A stretch of 64,000 nucleotides of DNA, taken from Firmicutes bacterium HGW-Firmicutes-8. Lineage in GTDB: Bacteria; Bacillota; Thermincolia; Thermincolales; UBA2595. The stretch is from the NCBI GenBank assembly GCA_002840165.1, contig PGZN01000004.1:31623-95622 (forward strand), written 5' to 3'. Shown in pieces: positions 1 through 10,642 of this stretch; position 1 is the first letter of the stretch, and each line of letters opens with the position of its first letter. A model generated the notes under the pieces. The model searched no databases, had not been told where the DNA came from, and worked only from the letters and a program-made list of their open reading frames with translations. The position numbers were made by a program, and so were the translations under genes.

Positions 1-55
1 TGCAGCACCTCTGACTCTACGATAGGCTACAGGCTGCAGGGGAAAGGAGATTACC

Positions 56-424
56 TTGATTAAGGGAACAGGTGTTGATATTATTGAAATATCCCGGGTG
101 AAGAAGGCGGCAAAGTCTTCCAATAGGTTTGCCGCCAGGGTTTTTACGGACCGGGAATTAGCTTACTGTACAGGGAAAAAGGGCGAGTGGGCTTCCCTGG
201 CAGCCAGATTTGCGGCCAAGGAAGCTGTTTTAAAAGTTCTCGGCACAGGTATAGGCCAAATTAAGTGGACAGATGTGGAGGTTGTTAATGGGGAAAGCGG
301 AAAGCCGGAAATTTGCCTTCATGGGGCAGCCGGGACGGCCGCGGCACAGCTGGGCGTGAAAAGTCTGGCCTTGTCGATTAGTCACTGCAATGACTATGCC
401 GTCGCCTTTGTAGTTGCATACTAG
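56..424 (+). CDS. acpS: Holo-[acyl-carrier-protein] synthase
   Basis: Transfers 4'-phosphopantetheine from CoA to apo-acyl carrier protein in the cytoplasm, activating it for fatty acid synthesis. The 122-residue length is normal for AcpS. The N-terminal GTGVDIIEISRV motif (Mg-binding Asp8), the central RFAAKEAVLKVLG helix and the C-terminal SISHC motif are all present. The start is a TTG, chosen because GGAAAGGAGA lies just upstream at 41-50 and the family begins at this point. It is the first gene of an apparent acpS-nnr-CBS-alr run. Family assignment is firm. Confidence 0.95.
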   Translation: MIKGTGVDIIEISRVKKAAKSSNRFAARVFTDRELAYCTGKKGEWASLAARFAAKEAVLKVLGTGIGQIKWTDVEVVNGESGKPEICLHGAAGTAAAQLGVKSLALSISHCNDYAVAFVVAY

Positions 425-443
425 TTAAGTAGAGGTGATATCA

Positions 444-1986
444 ATGTATCTGCTAACTGCAGAAGAAATGCAGAAAGTTGACCGGAAGGCTATAAATGAA
501 TTAGGCATTCCCGGGGTTGTCCTAATGGAAAATGCAGGCCTGCAGGTAGTAGAAGAAATATACCGCTTGATCGGTGATCCCAAAGGCAAAACCGTAACAA
601 TTATCTGCGGGAAGGGTAATAACGGTGGGGATGGGTTTGTTGTAGCCCGGCACCTTTTGAATTCCGGCGCTGAGGTGAAGGTATTGTTGTTTGCCGATGT
701 TAAGGACATTGCCGGTGATGCCAAGGTCAATATGAATATTCTCTACTTGATGGGGCATAAAGTGTACCCAATCGTTAATCCTAACAGCCTCAATATAGTC
801 AAACTGGCGGTCGCCTATACGGACCTGATTGTTGATGCTATTTATGGAACGGGGTTTAAGGGTACGGTCCCCGACCATGTTGGAAACGTTATTGAGATTA
901 TTAACACCTCAGGTAAACCCACGGTTTCAGTAGATATTCCTTCGGGTCTGGAAGCCAATTCCGGCAGAGCTTTCGGCCCGTGTATAAAAACTACCAGTAC
1001 AGTTACCTTTGCCTACGCCAAACTTGGCCTGGTTATTCATCAAGGTCCGGAGCATGTGGGGAAGCTAACGGTGGCAGATATTTCAATACCACCTGAACTT
1101 GTGAAAACCCAGAAGATTAAAAGGTTTTTAACTACCCCTGAGATAGTCCGGGAAACTATGCCGGTGAGAGACCCCGAGAGTCATAAAGGTACGTTCGGCC
1201 GGGTCCTCGTCGTTGGAGGGTCGGCGGGTTTATCAGGGGCTGCCGCTATGGCCAGTACAGCTGCTCTTAGAGCTGGGGCAGGCTTGGTTACATTGGCTGT
1301 TCCGGCCAGTCTTAATGATTTGATGGAGGTTAAGCTGACAGAAGTAATGACGAAACCTCTCCCTGAAACCGGGGAAGTCAGTATCAGTATAGATGCCCTG
1401 CCCTTAGTTCAGGAAATGTTAGAAACTACGGATGTGTTAGCTCTCGGTCCCGGGATAACAACGAACGAGAGCACGGCGGCGTTTGTCAGGCAGCTCTTGC
1501 CTGAACTTCGGAAACCTGCCGTAATAGACGCTGACGGCCTTAATGCGTTAGTTGGCGCAACCGGTATACTTGAAAGCTGCCGCGCCCCTCTTATTTTAAC
1601 CCCACACCCGGGTGAGATGGCCAGACTGCTTGGGATAAAAACAGAGGAAGTACAGAATAATAGAGTTGAAATTGCTTCAAACGCTGCTCATAAATGGAAT
1701 ACTGTTGTTGTCTTAAAGGGAGCCCGCACTGTCATCGCCGGTCCTGACGGGTCATTATTTATCAACCCGACCGGTAATCCCGGGATGGCTTCCGGCGGGA
1801 CCGGAGATGTCTTAACCGGAATCATCGCCGGCTTACTCGGGCAAGGATTATCTGGTTTGCAGGCAGCGGTGGCCGGGGTCTACTTCCACGGTCTGGCCGG
1901 TGACCTGGCAGCCGCAGAAAAAGGTATGCTGTCACTGGTAGCTGGGGACCTGCTTGATTATTTACCCCAAGCGACAAAAGACTTTA

Positions 1987-1991
<5 letters not shown>
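444..1991 (+). CDS. nnr: Bifunctional NAD(P)HX epimerase / ADP-dependent NAD(P)H-hydrate dehydratase
   Basis: Repairs hydrated NADH and NADPH: the N-terminal YjeF_N half epimerises NAD(P)HX and the C-terminal ribokinase-like half dehydrates it using ADP. N-terminal signs are [16 protein letters not shown] near residue 55 and [12 protein letters not shown] near 165. C-terminal signs are [27 protein letters not shown] and [15 protein letters not shown]. The 515-residue length fits the fused form. A GTG at 435 is also in frame, but ATG 444 sits at good spacing from the AGAGGTG at 431-437. It lies 20 bases after acpS, and the acpS-nnr-alr order is common in Firmicutes. Confidence 0.93.
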
Positions 1992-2290
<299 letters not shown>

Positions 2291-2313
2291 TAACTCTAAA
2301 GGAGGTAAGGCAT

Positions 2314-2766
2314 ATGCTGGCAAAAGAAATTATGAATGCTGATGTTGTATTCGTCGGCCCGGATGATACTGTGGAGGATGTAATTAAGCTGCTTTTGGAT
2401 AAAAAGATTAGCGGGGTTCCGGTAGTAAATAACGAGAAAAAAGTAATCGGGATAGTATCTGAAGGGGATCTGATAGTGAGAAGCCAGAAACTCCATGTTC
2501 CGTCATATATTCAAATCCTGGGCGGCATTATTTACCTGGATGACCCGGAGGACTTCAGAGAGGAATTAAAGAAATCAGTTGCTGTTAAGGTTGAAGATGT
2601 GATGACTAAGGAACCGGTAACTGTCGATGAAGATACCCCGATGGAGGAAATCGCCACAATTATGTCAGATGCCCGAATCAACAGGCTCCCTGTTCTAAAG
2701 GACGGAAAACTGGTGGGCATTGTCAGCAGAGCGGATATCATCAGGTCACTGGCCAGAAAAGAGTAA
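2314..2766 (+). CDS. Tandem CBS-domain protein
   Basis: A 150-residue stand-alone CBS-pair protein. Domain one covers about residues 1-60 (MLAKEIMNADVVFVGPDDTV, then GIVSEGDLIVR) and domain two about 90-150 (VEDVMTKEPVTVDEDTPMEE, then GIVSRADIIRSLA). CBS pairs usually bind adenine nucleotides and act as energy sensors; the ligand and partner here are unknown. The start ATG follows a strong AAAGGAGGTAAG. It lies between nnr and alr, directly after the heptamer array, and 11-23 bases before alr, so co-transcription is likely. Confidence 0.9.
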   Translation: MLAKEIMNADVVFVGPDDTVEDVIKLLLDKKISGVPVVNNEKKVIGIVSEGDLIVRSQKLHVPSYIQILGGIIYLDDPEDFREELKKSVAVKVEDVMTKEPVTVDEDTPMEEIATIMSDARINRLPVLKDGKLVGIVSRADIIRSLARKE

Positions 2767-2789
2767 GCTTAAAGGAGATGAGGAGCAAA

Positions 2790-3917
2790 GTGACTACCAG
2801 ACCGGCCTGGGCGGAAATAGATCTGGCCGCTGTTGCCCATAATATGCGTGAACTGCGTAAAGCTGCCGAACCGCAGGCCCGGATAATGGCGGTTGTTAAA
2901 GCAAACGCTTACGGCCACGGGGCAGTTCCTGTGAGCAGGACGGTTTTGACGAACGGCGCCGATTACCTGGGTGTGGCCATCCTCGATGAAGCACGGGAAC
3001 TGAGGGAAGCCGGGATTGAAGCCCCTATCTTGATTTTGGGTTTTAATCCTATTGAACAGGCCGACGAAGCAATTAAATTAGACCTGGCCCAAACGGTATA
3101 TACCGTAGAAGGCGCGGAGGCAATTTCGCAGGCTGCGCAGAAAATAGGGAAAAAGGCCAGGATTCACATAAAGATTGATACCGGTATGGGACGGCTTGGT
3201 TTTTCCACAGCAGATGATCCTACGCAGGAAATTATTAAAATTGCCAGTCTACCCGGTATTGAAGTAGAGGGTTTGTTCACTCATTTCGCAGTGGCCGACT
3301 CTACTGATAAGAAATATACATATGAACAGTATGAAAAATTTCTGGAGCTTGATTCACACCTTAAGAAAGTTGGGCTCCATGTACCGCTGAAACACGCCGC
3401 AAACAGTGCTGCTGTGATTGATTTACCTGACCTGCATATGGAGATGGTAAGACCCGGAGTAAGTATATATGGCCTGTACCCTTCAGGAGAAGTAATTAAA
3501 AGCAAGGTTGATTTAAAGCCAGCCCTCAGTCTTAAAGCCAGGGTAGCTTATGTTAAAAGGGTACAGCCGAACACCGGAATCAGTTATGGCAGGACATATG
3601 TAACAAACAGGGAAATAACTGTGGCAACTGTTCCGGTCGGGTATGCCGACGGTTATACGAGGCTCTTGTCTAATAAGGCTTCGGTTATTATCCACGGTCA
3701 AAGGGTCCCTGTCATCGGCAGGATCTGTATGGACCAGTTTATGATAGATGTGGATAGTGTGCCGGGAGTGAAAATCGGTGAAGAAGTTATCCTCATCGGT
3801 CGGCAGGGGAACGAAGAGATTACGGCAGACGAACTGGCTAATATAATCGGAACTATTAATTATGAAATAGTCTGCATGATAAGTGAGAGGGTGCCCAGAA
3901 TATACATCAATGAATGA
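2790..3917 (+). CDS. alr: Alanine racemase
   Basis: PLP-dependent interconversion of L- and D-alanine for peptidoglycan. The PLP lysine lies in AVVKANAYGHG near residue 38. The second catalytic base is the Tyr of ISYGRTY near 265, and GRICMDQFMIDV follows. Length (375) is typical. ATG 2778 is also in frame but overlaps the AAAGGAG ribosome site; GTG 2790, with GAGGAG just upstream, begins at the usual N-terminus (TTRPAWAEIDL). Followed by a strong terminator. In many Firmicutes alr is next to ndoAI/ndoA, which here lie 59 kb downstream. Confidence 0.95.
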   Translation: MTTRPAWAEIDLAAVAHNMRELRKAAEPQARIMAVVKANAYGHGAVPVSRTVLTNGADYLGVAILDEARELREAGIEAPILILGFNPIEQADEAIKLDLAQTVYTVEGAEAISQAAQKIGKKARIHIKIDTGMGRLGFSTADDPTQEIIKIASLPGIEVEGLFTHFAVADSTDKKYTYEQYEKFLELDSHLKKVGLHVPLKHAANSAAVIDLPDLHMEMVRPGVSIYGLYPSGEVIKSKVDLKPALSLKARVAYVKRVQPNTGISYGRTYVTNREITVATVPVGYADGYTRLLSNKASVIIHGQRVPVIGRICMDQFMIDVDSVPGVKIGEEVILIGRQGNEEITADELANIIGTINYEIVCMISERVPRIYINE

Positions 3918-3920
3918 CCA

Positions 3921-3960
3921 AAGAGAGCAGCTTCCCAGGAGTCTGCTCTCTTTTTATTTT
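3921..3960 (+). terminator. Intrinsic terminator after alr
   Basis: Stem AAGAGAGCAG / CTGCTCTCTT followed by a T-rich tract, directly after the alr stop. It ends the acpS-nnr-CBS-alr transcript. Confidence 0.9.
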
Positions 3961-4038
3961 TTTGGAACCAATTTTATCGATTTACATATTCTGTACTAAG
4001 ACTACCAAAAAGTCAATATTTTTAAAGGGGGTTTAAGT

Positions 4039-4122
4039 ATGGGAATATTTGGTGCGTGGGGACAGAAAGAAGTATTCGTTCTCTTCTTAATTTTAATCCT
4101 TCTGCTTCTTGGCGATAACTAA
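4039..4122 (+). CDS. 27-residue hydrophobic peptide (putative)
   Basis: A short open frame with ATG at 4039 behind AAAGGGGGT, encoding MGIFGAWGQKEVF followed by a run of about twelve Leu/Ile/Phe residues and ending GDN. The layout of a polar head, one membrane-length hydrophobic stretch and a tiny polar tail resembles the YjcZ-like small membrane peptides of spore-formers, but the similarity is only in shape. It has its own ribosome site and sits alone between the alr terminator and the ANTAR regulator. Function unknown. Confidence 0.5.
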   Translation: MGIFGAWGQKEVFVLFLILILLLLGDN

Positions 4123-4311
4123 TCATTCAAACAGCCAATTGCTTGGGAAGACGCCTCTTTGAGTCCTCACTTTAGGTGGGGACTTTGACTTTAACGGCCA
4201 CCGGCAGGAAAATAAAAATATTCATCGAAATATGTAAAAATGTATGCTATACCGTATGCATAACCAGATGCAAAAACAAGCTGGTCGAAGTCATACTTCA
4301 GAGGTGGGGAA
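4123..4311 (+). promoter_or_regulatory. Leader of the first ANTAR regulator; degenerate ANTAR-type target possible
   Basis: A hairpin AGTCC-TCAC / GTGG-GGACT lies at about 4164-4187. Just upstream is CCA-ATTGCT-TGG (about 4135-4146), whose six-base loop has A1 and G4 like the other nitrogen leaders. A proper second hairpin and a T-tract are missing, so regulation by ANTAR binding is only possible. The rest of the stretch shows no recognisable element except GGTGGGG before the start at 4312. Confidence 0.3.
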
Positions 4312-4917
4312 ATGTACGGGTTAAGAGTCGTTTTAGCCGATACCGACCCTCTGTTTAGGAGACACTTAAAAGAGAAACTGCTGAAAGCCGGGTATATGGT
4401 TGTAGGAGAAGCCTCTGACGGTAGAAATGCCCTGCAGATGATTTTCAATATCCAGCCCGACCTGGTGATTATGAATGCCCAATTGCCGGGAAGAGACGGT
4501 TTGGAAGTGGCGAAAATTATCGAGGAGCACCGGTTAGCGCCTGTTATTCTGATTACAGAGCTTAACCTTCAAGATGAATTGAAAGAAGCCCTGGGGCATT
4601 GGATGATTTCATACATCCTTAAACCGGTCGACGAAATCAACCTATTTCCGGCTGTTGAAGTATGTGTAGCGATGTTCCGGAGGTTTTGCCGGCTTGATGA
4701 GGAAAACCGGAAATTAAAACAGGGGCTGGAAACCCGGAAGGTGTTGGATAGGGCTAAGGGGCTGCTGATTGAGTTTAGGGGAATGACAGAACAGCAGGCC
4801 TTTAAACATATCCAAAAACTCAGCATGGATAAATGCCTGCCCATCCAAAACATTGCATACCAAATAATTAAGGCCCTTGACAGTAAAAAACTGGAGAATA
4901 GGAGTGACCTGGTGTGA
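4312..4917 (+). CDS. ANTAR-domain response regulator with Asn at the phosphorylation site
   Basis: Receiver domain at residues 1-120, a short coiled linker, then an ANTAR RNA-binding domain at about 140-190 (RKVLDRAKGLL, MTEQQAFKHIQ). ANTAR proteins bind twin hairpins in leader RNA and prevent termination. The acidic pair (Asp10, Asp12) and the conserved Lys (ILKPVDE) are kept, but the phospho-acceptor position 55 is Asn (VIMNAQLPG), where the homologue at 34440 has Asp. It is thus probably not switched by normal phosphorylation. Its stop overlaps the GTG start of the next gene by four bases, implying translational coupling to a glutamine synthetase paralogue. ANTAR regulators beside glnA (NitR type) are known in Clostridium. 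Confidence 0.9.
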   Translation: MYGLRVVLADTDPLFRRHLKEKLLKAGYMVVGEASDGRNALQMIFNIQPDLVIMNAQLPGRDGLEVAKIIEEHRLAPVILITELNLQDELKEALGHWMISYILKPVDEINLFPAVEVCVAMFRRFCRLDEENRKLKQGLETRKVLDRAKGLLIEFRGMTEQQAFKHIQKLSMDKCLPIQNIAYQIIKALDSKKLENRSDLV

Positions 4918-6245
4918 GAGACCTGACCAAAAAAGATGTGCTTGAACAGGCTCGGGAATATAATGTAAAGTTTATTCGGCTGCAGTTTACCGATATTTTG
5001 GGGGTGTTCAAAAACATTGCCGTAACGGTGGAAGAACTGCCCAAAGCCCTGGAAGGTAAGATAGTATTCGACAGCTCTGTGATTGACGGGACTGTCGGTA
5101 ATAAGGAACGAGAAATTTGCCTTGCGCCTGACCCGGGAAGTTTTGTAATATTTCCGTGGAGGCCAAGGGAGGGTGCTGTCGCCCGGCTTATCTGTGATAT
5201 CACCAACCCTGACGGTACCCCTTACGACTGTTGTTCCCGCAGTGCCTTAAAGAGGGTGGTCAATGAGGCCGGAACTGTGGGTTTGCGGATGATGGTAGGC
5301 GCTGAGACCGAGTTCTTCTTGTTCCAGACCGATGAACAAAATAAACCAACAATCTCTACCCATGATACTGCCGGGTTCTGCGACCTTTCCCCGGTAGACC
5401 TGGGGGAAAACGCCCGCCGTGATATGGTTCTGACCCTGGAAGAAATGGGTTTTAAAATAACCTCTTCCCACCATGAGTTCGCTCCCGGCCAGCACGAAAT
5501 TTCCCTAAAGTTTGATGATGCCCTGACGATGTGTGATAAACTCGTAACCTTTAGATTTGTTGTGCGGACTATTGCCAGGCGGCATGGTCTGCACGCCTCA
5601 TTTATGCCAAAGCCTGTTAATGGCCTGAACGGTTCGGCCCTACATATTCACCAGACCTTGTTTCATGAGCTGGACAATGTTTTTTATGACCCTGCTGGGC
5701 CAAATGAGCTAAGTGAAACAGCTCTTCATTATGTTGCCGGCCTGCTTAAACACGCCCGGTCATTCGCTTGTGTTACCAATCCCATAGTCAACTCATTTAA
5801 AAGACTGGCGCCTGGCGACCTAAGCCCATGTTATATAGCCTGGTCGGGCGAAAGCCGTAATACGGTAATAAAAGTACCTGCTAACAAGGGAGATGAAACG
5901 AGAGTCGAGGTTAGAAACCCCGACTCGGCATGCAACCCTTACCTGGCTGTAGCGATTATGCTTAAAGCCGGTTTGAGTGGAATTAAAGACAAAATTCTGC
6001 CTCCTCCCCCAGTGGCAGATAACCTTTTCAGTCTTACCCCGGAACAGCGCCGGAGGCGCGGCATATCGAAGCTGCCACCCAACCTTGGCGAGGCGGTTCA
6101 GCTCCTGAGACAGGACAAGCTGGTTACCGGGGTGATAGGGGAAGTTTTAGCTAAAAAATATATTGCGGCTAAAGAAATTGAGTGGTCACAATACCAGGAT
6201 TATGTGCATCCCTGGGAGATTAATAAATACCTGCCGGTTTTTTAA
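4914..6245 (+). CDS. Divergent type I glutamine synthetase paralogue lacking the flap glutamate
   Basis: A 443-residue GS-I fold with N-terminal beta-Grasp and C-terminal catalytic domains (AETEFFLF, HHEFAPGQHEIS, VEVRNPDSACNPYLA). Compared with the two normal copies here (35053 and 53257) it is altered at key places. The flap GYEAPV is GDLSPC, so the glutamate equivalent to E. coli Glu327 is gone. The [14 protein letters not shown] loop is replaced by FDSSVIDG-NKEREI, removing the feedback-inhibition Arg seen in Bacillus-type enzymes. ARNRS is GESRN. Metal-binding Glu and His residues seem kept. It may ligate another substrate or act as a glutamine/nitrogen sensor for the overlapping ANTAR regulator; both are inference. 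Confidence 0.85.
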   Translation: MRDLTKKDVLEQAREYNVKFIRLQFTDILGVFKNIAVTVEELPKALEGKIVFDSSVIDGTVGNKEREICLAPDPGSFVIFPWRPREGAVARLICDITNPDGTPYDCCSRSALKRVVNEAGTVGLRMMVGAETEFFLFQTDEQNKPTISTHDTAGFCDLSPVDLGENARRDMVLTLEEMGFKITSSHHEFAPGQHEISLKFDDALTMCDKLVTFRFVVRTIARRHGLHASFMPKPVNGLNGSALHIHQTLFHELDNVFYDPAGPNELSETALHYVAGLLKHARSFACVTNPIVNSFKRLAPGDLSPCYIAWSGESRNTVIKVPANKGDETRVEVRNPDSACNPYLAVAIMLKAGLSGIKDKILPPPPVADNLFSLTPEQRRRRGISKLPPNLGEAVQLLRQDKLVTGVIGEVLAKKYIAAKEIEWSQYQDYVHPWEINKYLPVF

Positions 6246-6275
6246 AACCGGCATCTATACTTTAGCGATGAAAAA

Positions 6276-6450
6276 AGTGCTGAAAAAAGTGTTGAAAAAA
6301 GTGTTGAAAAATTTAGCATATTTGATATAATTGTATATGCAAGTAAAAATTGTGCAACTATCCGTTACGGTTTTTTTCGCATCAAGCAGTTGTCAGGGCA
6401 ATGGCGTCCTCAAATAGCAGGTATATTTCTTGCTGTTGAGGCGTTTTTTT
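6276..6450 (+). promoter_or_regulatory. gdhA promoter and ANTAR-type terminator leader
   Basis: Three near-copies of a 12-base unit GTGTTGAAAAAA occur at about 6277-6313. A promoter TTGAAA (6304-6309), 16 bases, TATAAT (6326-6331) overlaps the last copy. Downstream, hairpin GGGC-AATGGC-GTCC (6396-6409) has a six-base loop with A1 and G4; its 3' arm enters a terminator (6405-6450, long stem then T7). A matching first hairpin is not convincing, so this is the weakest of the set. Confidence 0.65.
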
Positions 6451-6473
6451 ATTGTTTCAAAAAATACATTTAA

Positions 6474-7841
<1,368 letters not shown>

Positions 7842-7906
7842 TAATTGATAAGCGGCGAAGGAAGAGAACATGAGCTTGAGCTTGAGCTTGAGCATAATAA
7901 GAGTAT

Positions 7907-7946
7907 AGAAAAGCACCCGTCCCAGAAGGGTGCTTTTCTCTTTTCT
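7907..7946 (+). terminator. Intrinsic terminator after gdhA
   Basis: Perfect stem AGAAAAGCACCC / GGGTGCTTTTCT followed by a T-rich tract. Just upstream (about 7870-7894) is a run of four GAGCTT hexamers. Confidence 0.92.
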
Positions 7947-8036
7947 TGGCAGCGATTATCAATGGCAGGATTTCTCAGACGGATAGAGAATTAAATCATT
8001 ATAAGGATATCACACTTAGGTAACGGGGGGGATTAT

Positions 8037-9101
8037 GTGAGGCTTGTATCTACTGACCATGCCAAACCCCATTCATGTTTAGCCAAAACAATATATGACG
8101 GAAGCGGCAGAATCCTTTTAGCCAAAGGCACACAACTCACCCAGCATTATCTTAAGCGGTTACAGGAGTTGGGTATTAGTTCGGTTTACGTTGAAGACGG
8201 TTTTGTCACATCAATTGAGATAGATGACGTTGTCTCGGAACAAACGCGTATACAGGTCGTGCAGACTACTAAGGAAGCGCTGCTCAAAATCAAAGCAGGC
8301 GGGTCGCCTGAATCGAGAAAAATTAGGCAGGCAGTTGACGATATCATTGACGAAATTCTGGTCTCCAAGGAAACCCTGGTTCATCTTACTGATATCCGGT
8401 CAATGAGGGACCATACTTTTGGTCATTGCGCTAATGTCTGTATTCTTTCCCTGCTCACCGGACTGGCCATGGGATATGACCAACTGAAGTTAAAAGAATT
8501 GGGGACCGGAGCTCTTTTACACGATGTCGGCAAGGCCATGGTCTCGGATCATATAGTGAACAGTAATAAGATTTTTACTGCTGACGAATATCGGCTAATC
8601 CAAAAACATGTCGAATTTGGCTTTGAGATTCTCAGGAAGACAGATAATATCAGCATTGTCGTGGCCCATGTGGCTTGGCAGCATCATGAGAGATATAATG
8701 GTCATGGCTACCCGCGAAAACTCGCCGGAGCAGAAATCCTGGAATTTGCCAGAGTTGTAGCTGTGGCCGATGTTTACGACGCCCTGTCAACAGACAGGCC
8801 GTACCGGGACCGCCTGTTACCCCATGAGGTTGTGGAAATCATCCGCAATTCGATGGGGAGCGATTTTGATCCGGATATTGCCAAAGAATTTATCCGCAAC
8901 ATAGCCCCTTTTCCAGTGGGCAGCATTGTACAGCTTAGTTCAGGTTTTAAGGGTGTTGTGTTGAGCGTGAGAAGGGATTTTCCCACCCGTCCTCATGTAA
9001 GACTGCTGTATGATAACAAAGGGCAGCCTGTGACAGGAGAGCATACGGTGGATTTAATGAAGGAATTGACTGTTTTCGTAACCAATGTAATCAGAGAGTA
9101 A
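8037..9101 (+). CDS. HD-GYP cyclic-di-GMP phosphodiesterase
   Basis: Hydrolyses c-di-GMP. The N-terminal 115 residues form a DUF3391-like region; the HD-GYP domain spans about 120-300. Metal-binding HD is in LLHDVGK, and the GYP signature is HHERYNGHGYP, followed by the ADVYDALSTDRPYR helix. No membrane segment or receiver is visible, so it is probably a soluble enzyme with an unknown sensory N-terminus. The start is GTG behind a G-rich site (CGGGGGGGA). It is relevant to the c-di-GMP riboswitch upstream of the large adhesin at 46.5 kb. Transcribed alone. Confidence 0.9.
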   Translation: MRLVSTDHAKPHSCLAKTIYDGSGRILLAKGTQLTQHYLKRLQELGISSVYVEDGFVTSIEIDDVVSEQTRIQVVQTTKEALLKIKAGGSPESRKIRQAVDDIIDEILVSKETLVHLTDIRSMRDHTFGHCANVCILSLLTGLAMGYDQLKLKELGTGALLHDVGKAMVSDHIVNSNKIFTADEYRLIQKHVEFGFEILRKTDNISIVVAHVAWQHHERYNGHGYPRKLAGAEILEFARVVAVADVYDALSTDRPYRDRLLPHEVVEIIRNSMGSDFDPDIAKEFIRNIAPFPVGSIVQLSSGFKGVVLSVRRDFPTRPHVRLLYDNKGQPVTGEHTVDLMKELTVFVTNVIRE

Positions 9102-10600
9102 TAAAGGGGCTGTCTCAAAAGAGGCGGTCTCTTTTTTTGGCATGACCGGAGAGGCTGGTGTATTCCTCCGGGCATATATCTTAGCAGGGCTTGTTGGCAA
9201 ATAATCGTAGGTCGAGGGACGGCTGTCCGCAACGGGGTTTCTCTTGTTCTCATTGTGCGCCACTAACCTCAGAGCCTGGCGGAGCCTTGGGTTTCACCCG
9301 CCCAAGCGACATCCGTATGTTAATAAAGGGGAAAAGAAGACACGGACCTAGCGCAGCAAAGCTGCAATCAATTTTAAAAACAACCGCGGAGAACGCGGAG
9401 ATAACGGAGTGACGCGGAGAATAATAAAAAATGGAATCAAGCCAATACCAGCCTTCTATCAAAAGATTTCTTTTTGTACTAAAAATATTTTCCCCTCCGC
9501 GGTCTCCGCATCCTCTGCGGTCTCCGCGGTTTAAGCTTCTCCGAGTTTACCCCAAAGCGGTAAGAAGATTTATAGGGTAAAAATTTAGTTTAAAAAACAA
9601 ACTTTCACGAAGTAGTAGTACAGAGGTTCGTTTGATTCAGTAAAAATCGAGGACACAGAGAGAAAGCGGAAACCTGTAGTGAAGCGTTCTCCTCTAGTGT
9701 GGCAATTATTAAAATAAAAATTTATACAAAACCGAAAAACAGGTACAGGTCGTACAGGTTCAATGTTCTACTCAAATAAAGTGCAGTTTCAGATTCGCTA
9801 TAAGCAACAGTCTCTTGGGTAGAAAACTAAAACCAGTTTTGAACTGTAACTGTTTTTTGGTTTTTATTATAAATTTTTTATTAGACCCAATTCACGGGAT
9901 CCTAATTGAACGCGGGAGTAAAAGTTACCGCTTACTCTCTGTGTCCTCTATTTGCACTGAATCATAAGAACCTCTGTGACCTCCCTCTGTGTTTTCTTTT
10001 TAAAAATCGGGGAGCGGCTCCGCCGTCCATGGCTCCGCCCTGCAGCTCTGCCAGTATCTTCGGCAAGTAGGCGGATCAAGGGGAACAAAGGAAACCCCGT
10101 ATGCGGACAGCCATCCCCTCTAACTGTAAGTCATTTGCCAACAAGCCAGTGGGGTTCGCCCTCCGGAACACACCAGCCCCTCCTGTTTTCTCGACGGGGC
10201 CCCCATTGTTCCATTAGTAACTGGGGCGGCCATCTGAATTCTAACCATAAATTAAGGAAGTGGCAGATATTTTCCGGAAGGACGAGTCTGACGTCCGCTT
10301 GTCGGCCATGGCAGCTCTTAGCGCTTCAGCGCTTAGAGATGGCGGTACCCTTGGGGTAAATCCGCTATGCGGGAGCTGGTAACAAGCTGAGTTGAGTCCC
10401 CATTTTGTTACCGGAATCCCGGGCTTCTTTAAGTCGCCCGGTGATTCCGACAAAATGGGGAAACCCCAGGCCGTCCTGGAGGAATGTATCTGCTGCTTCC
10501 TTGCTTTGACGGAGCAAAGTTTAAGGCTGCCCCAGTTACTTATGGGACAGCCCCTTTACTGTTAATTTCGATATTATTGTGATAAAATGAGTTATTATGG
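9102..10600. repeat. 1.5-kb repeat-built non-coding block with inverted ends
   Basis: No credible gene is present. After a terminator-like AAAGAG/CTCTTT hairpin (9117-9138), 9108-9335 is a copy of a dispersed element seen again at 63788-64000 (shared CTGTCTCAAAAGAGGC, GGGCTTGTTGGCAAATA, CCACTAACCTCAGAGCC). An inverted, partly diverged copy lies at about 10084-10190 and 10530-10560. Between them, 9380-9535 and 9645-9998 contain CGCGGAG-type and CTCTGTG-type repeats in opposed orientation. The block looks like nested palindromic elements rather than decayed coding DNA. Confidence 0.75.
10398..10460. repeat. Long imperfect hairpin
   Basis: CCCCATTTTGT...CGGAATC at 10398-10418 pairs with GATTCCG..ACAAAATGGGG at 10443-10460 around a short central stem GGGC/GCCC. 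No T-tract follows, so it is probably a structural part of the repeat element and not a terminator. Confidence 0.75.
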
Positions 10601-10642
10601 GCAATGGATAAGAAGGTTCGTTATACCGACAGGAGTCGTGAA

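Noticed and set aside
6340..6395. First ANTAR hairpin for gdhA
   Set aside because: The only candidate loop with G4 (CAAGCA) has mostly mismatched flanks; only the second hairpin and the terminator are claimed.
9976..10359. Plus-strand frame of 127 codons
   Set aside because: Lies within inverted repeats, has no ribosome site, and its composition follows the repeats.
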